A model generated the notes under the pieces. That model saw only the letters and a program-made list of their open reading frames with translations. It was not told where the DNA came from and made no database searches. Below are positions 63,376-64,000 of a stretch of DNA of 64,000 bases, piece by piece. The position numbers and the translations under genes are program-made. Within the stretch, counting starts at the first letter, position 1. Each line of letters starts with the position of its first letter. Source of the DNA: Coriobacteriia bacterium (GTDB lineage: Bacteria; Actinomycetota; Coriobacteriia; Anaerosomatales; PHET01); contig JAXMKZ010000051.1 in NCBI GenBank assembly GCA_034370385.1, positions 62,001-126,000 on the forward strand, read 5' to 3'.

Positions 63376-64000
63376 TCAGGCCCGTACGCCTACTGCACCT
63401 TCGTACGTCAGGGGGATGCGGCGCAGGCGTTTGAGCGGCACGTCTCTCACCCCGACGAAGCCGTGGCCGGTCAGGGCCGAGCGGAGCTCGTCTGCTGTGC
63501 GCAGGTGGTCCGTGGGGATGCCGAAGCGTTTCGGCGGGAACAACGTGGTCTGGATGGCGATCGGTCTTCCGAAGTCCGCGACGGCGATGCAGCCGCCCGG
63601 CGCAAGCACCCGGCGCGCCTCGCGTAGGAACTCAGACAGCGCTGCATCGTCGAGGTACTTCACGACGCCGTTACACAGCACCGCATCGAACGACCCATCG
63701 GCGAAGGGCAGTGCCGTGGCCGACGCCTCAAGCAGTTCCACGTTGGCGCCGGCGCGCGTTGCGTCTTCAAGCCGTCGGGCCGCCTCGCTCAGAAGCTGCG
63801 GACTCACGTCGATCCCGGCCAGTATCTCGGCGCCCAGTCCGTGCTCGAAGGCCCACAACAGATAGAAGCCGGTCGCACAGCCCACGTCGAGAACGCGGGG
63901 GAGCTCGACCCGCCGCATCGCCGCAAACAGGGGTGGCGCGTACCGCGCGCCACCGTGCCGCAAGTACCACCTCACGTAGAGGGACACGGGGGTCCAGCCC
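63376..64000 (-). CDS. SAM-dependent methyltransferase, class I (5' end outside window)
   Basis: The gene is on the - strand, and its frame stays open to the right edge, so the start is probably outside. A GTG at 63987 could begin a 203-aa protein, but the upstream codons (GWTPV) continue the same style of sequence. Visible motifs are I 'VLDVGCATGFYLLWAFEHG', acidic 'LAGIDVSPQLLSEAARRL', 'LEASATALPFADGSFDAVLC', 'REARRVLAPGGCIAVADFGR'. This is a methyltransferase type 11 domain; the substrate is unknown. It converges on the ABC transporter operon. Confidence 0.88.
   Translation of the reverse strand, partial: GWTPVSLYVRWYLRHGGARYAPPLFAAMRRVELPRVLDVGCATGFYLLWAFEHGLGAEILAGIDVSPQLLSEAARRLEDATRAGANVELLEASATALPFADGSFDAVLCNGVVKYLDDAALSEFLREARRVLAPGGCIAVADFGRPIAIQTTLFPPKRFGIPTDHLRTADELRSALTGHGFVGVRDVPLKRLRRIPLTYEGAVGVRA

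Overview
The window is high-GC bacterial DNA with long, closely packed operons that are almost all on the + strand. It looks like a deep-branching actinobacterium of the Coriobacteriia / OPB41-Anaerosomatales type. The grounds are the base composition, an RpoC with the coiled-coil insertion known from actinobacterial RNA polymerase, a V/A-type ATP synthase operon, a TsaB-RimI-TsaD triple fusion and a HrcA/CIRCE-controlled groESL. This placement is inferred from gene content; no rRNA gene is present to test it. No prophage, insertion sequence, CRISPR array or tRNA gene was seen.

Region 1 (1-14.1 kb): the end of nusG, then rplK-rplA, rplJ-rplL behind a leader of about 280 nt, rpoB-rpoC, and rpsL-rpsG-fusA. 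The usual tuf gene is missing after fusA. Region 2 (14.2-30 kb): the complete S10-spc-alpha array from rpsJ to rplQ, including secY, adk, map, infA, rpmJ and rpoA, ending at a strong terminator. Region 3 (30-34.3 kb): ecfA1-ecfA2-ecfT (energising module of an ECF vitamin transporter), truA, rplM and rpsI.

Region 4 (34.3-43 kb): cell-wall and metabolite-repair genes. glmM is translationally coupled to a molybdenum-cofactor-sulfurase-like PLP enzyme. A glmS ribozyme precedes glmS, and acpS, nnrE/nnrD, a CBS-domain protein and alr follow. Region 5 (43.1-51.8 kb): a nine-gene V/A-type ATP synthase operon (stalk subunit-I-K-E-C-F-A-B-D). Region 6 (51.8-56.3 kb): a small unknown gene on the - strand, a nitroreductase, a family-4 uracil-DNA glycosylase, tsaE and the tsaB-rimI-tsaD fusion. 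Region 7 (56.3-58.6 kb): groES-groEL with a textbook promoter and CIRCE operator. Region 8 (58.7-64 kb): a RHH/PIN toxin-antitoxin pair, a PadR regulator with two MacB/FtsX-like permeases and an ABC ATPase, and an incomplete methyltransferase on the - strand.

The most unusual signals are five. (a) The C-terminus of RpoC carries a domain that aligns without gaps over 56 residues with the alpha-CTD of RpoA from the same window. (b) An ACGCCC-N4-GCGTG element sits just upstream of the -35 box at three separate ribosomal-protein promoters. (c) There is a glmS ribozyme in an actinobacterial context. (d) TsaB, RimI and TsaD form one polypeptide. (e) A MOCOS-like desulfurase is coupled to glmM.
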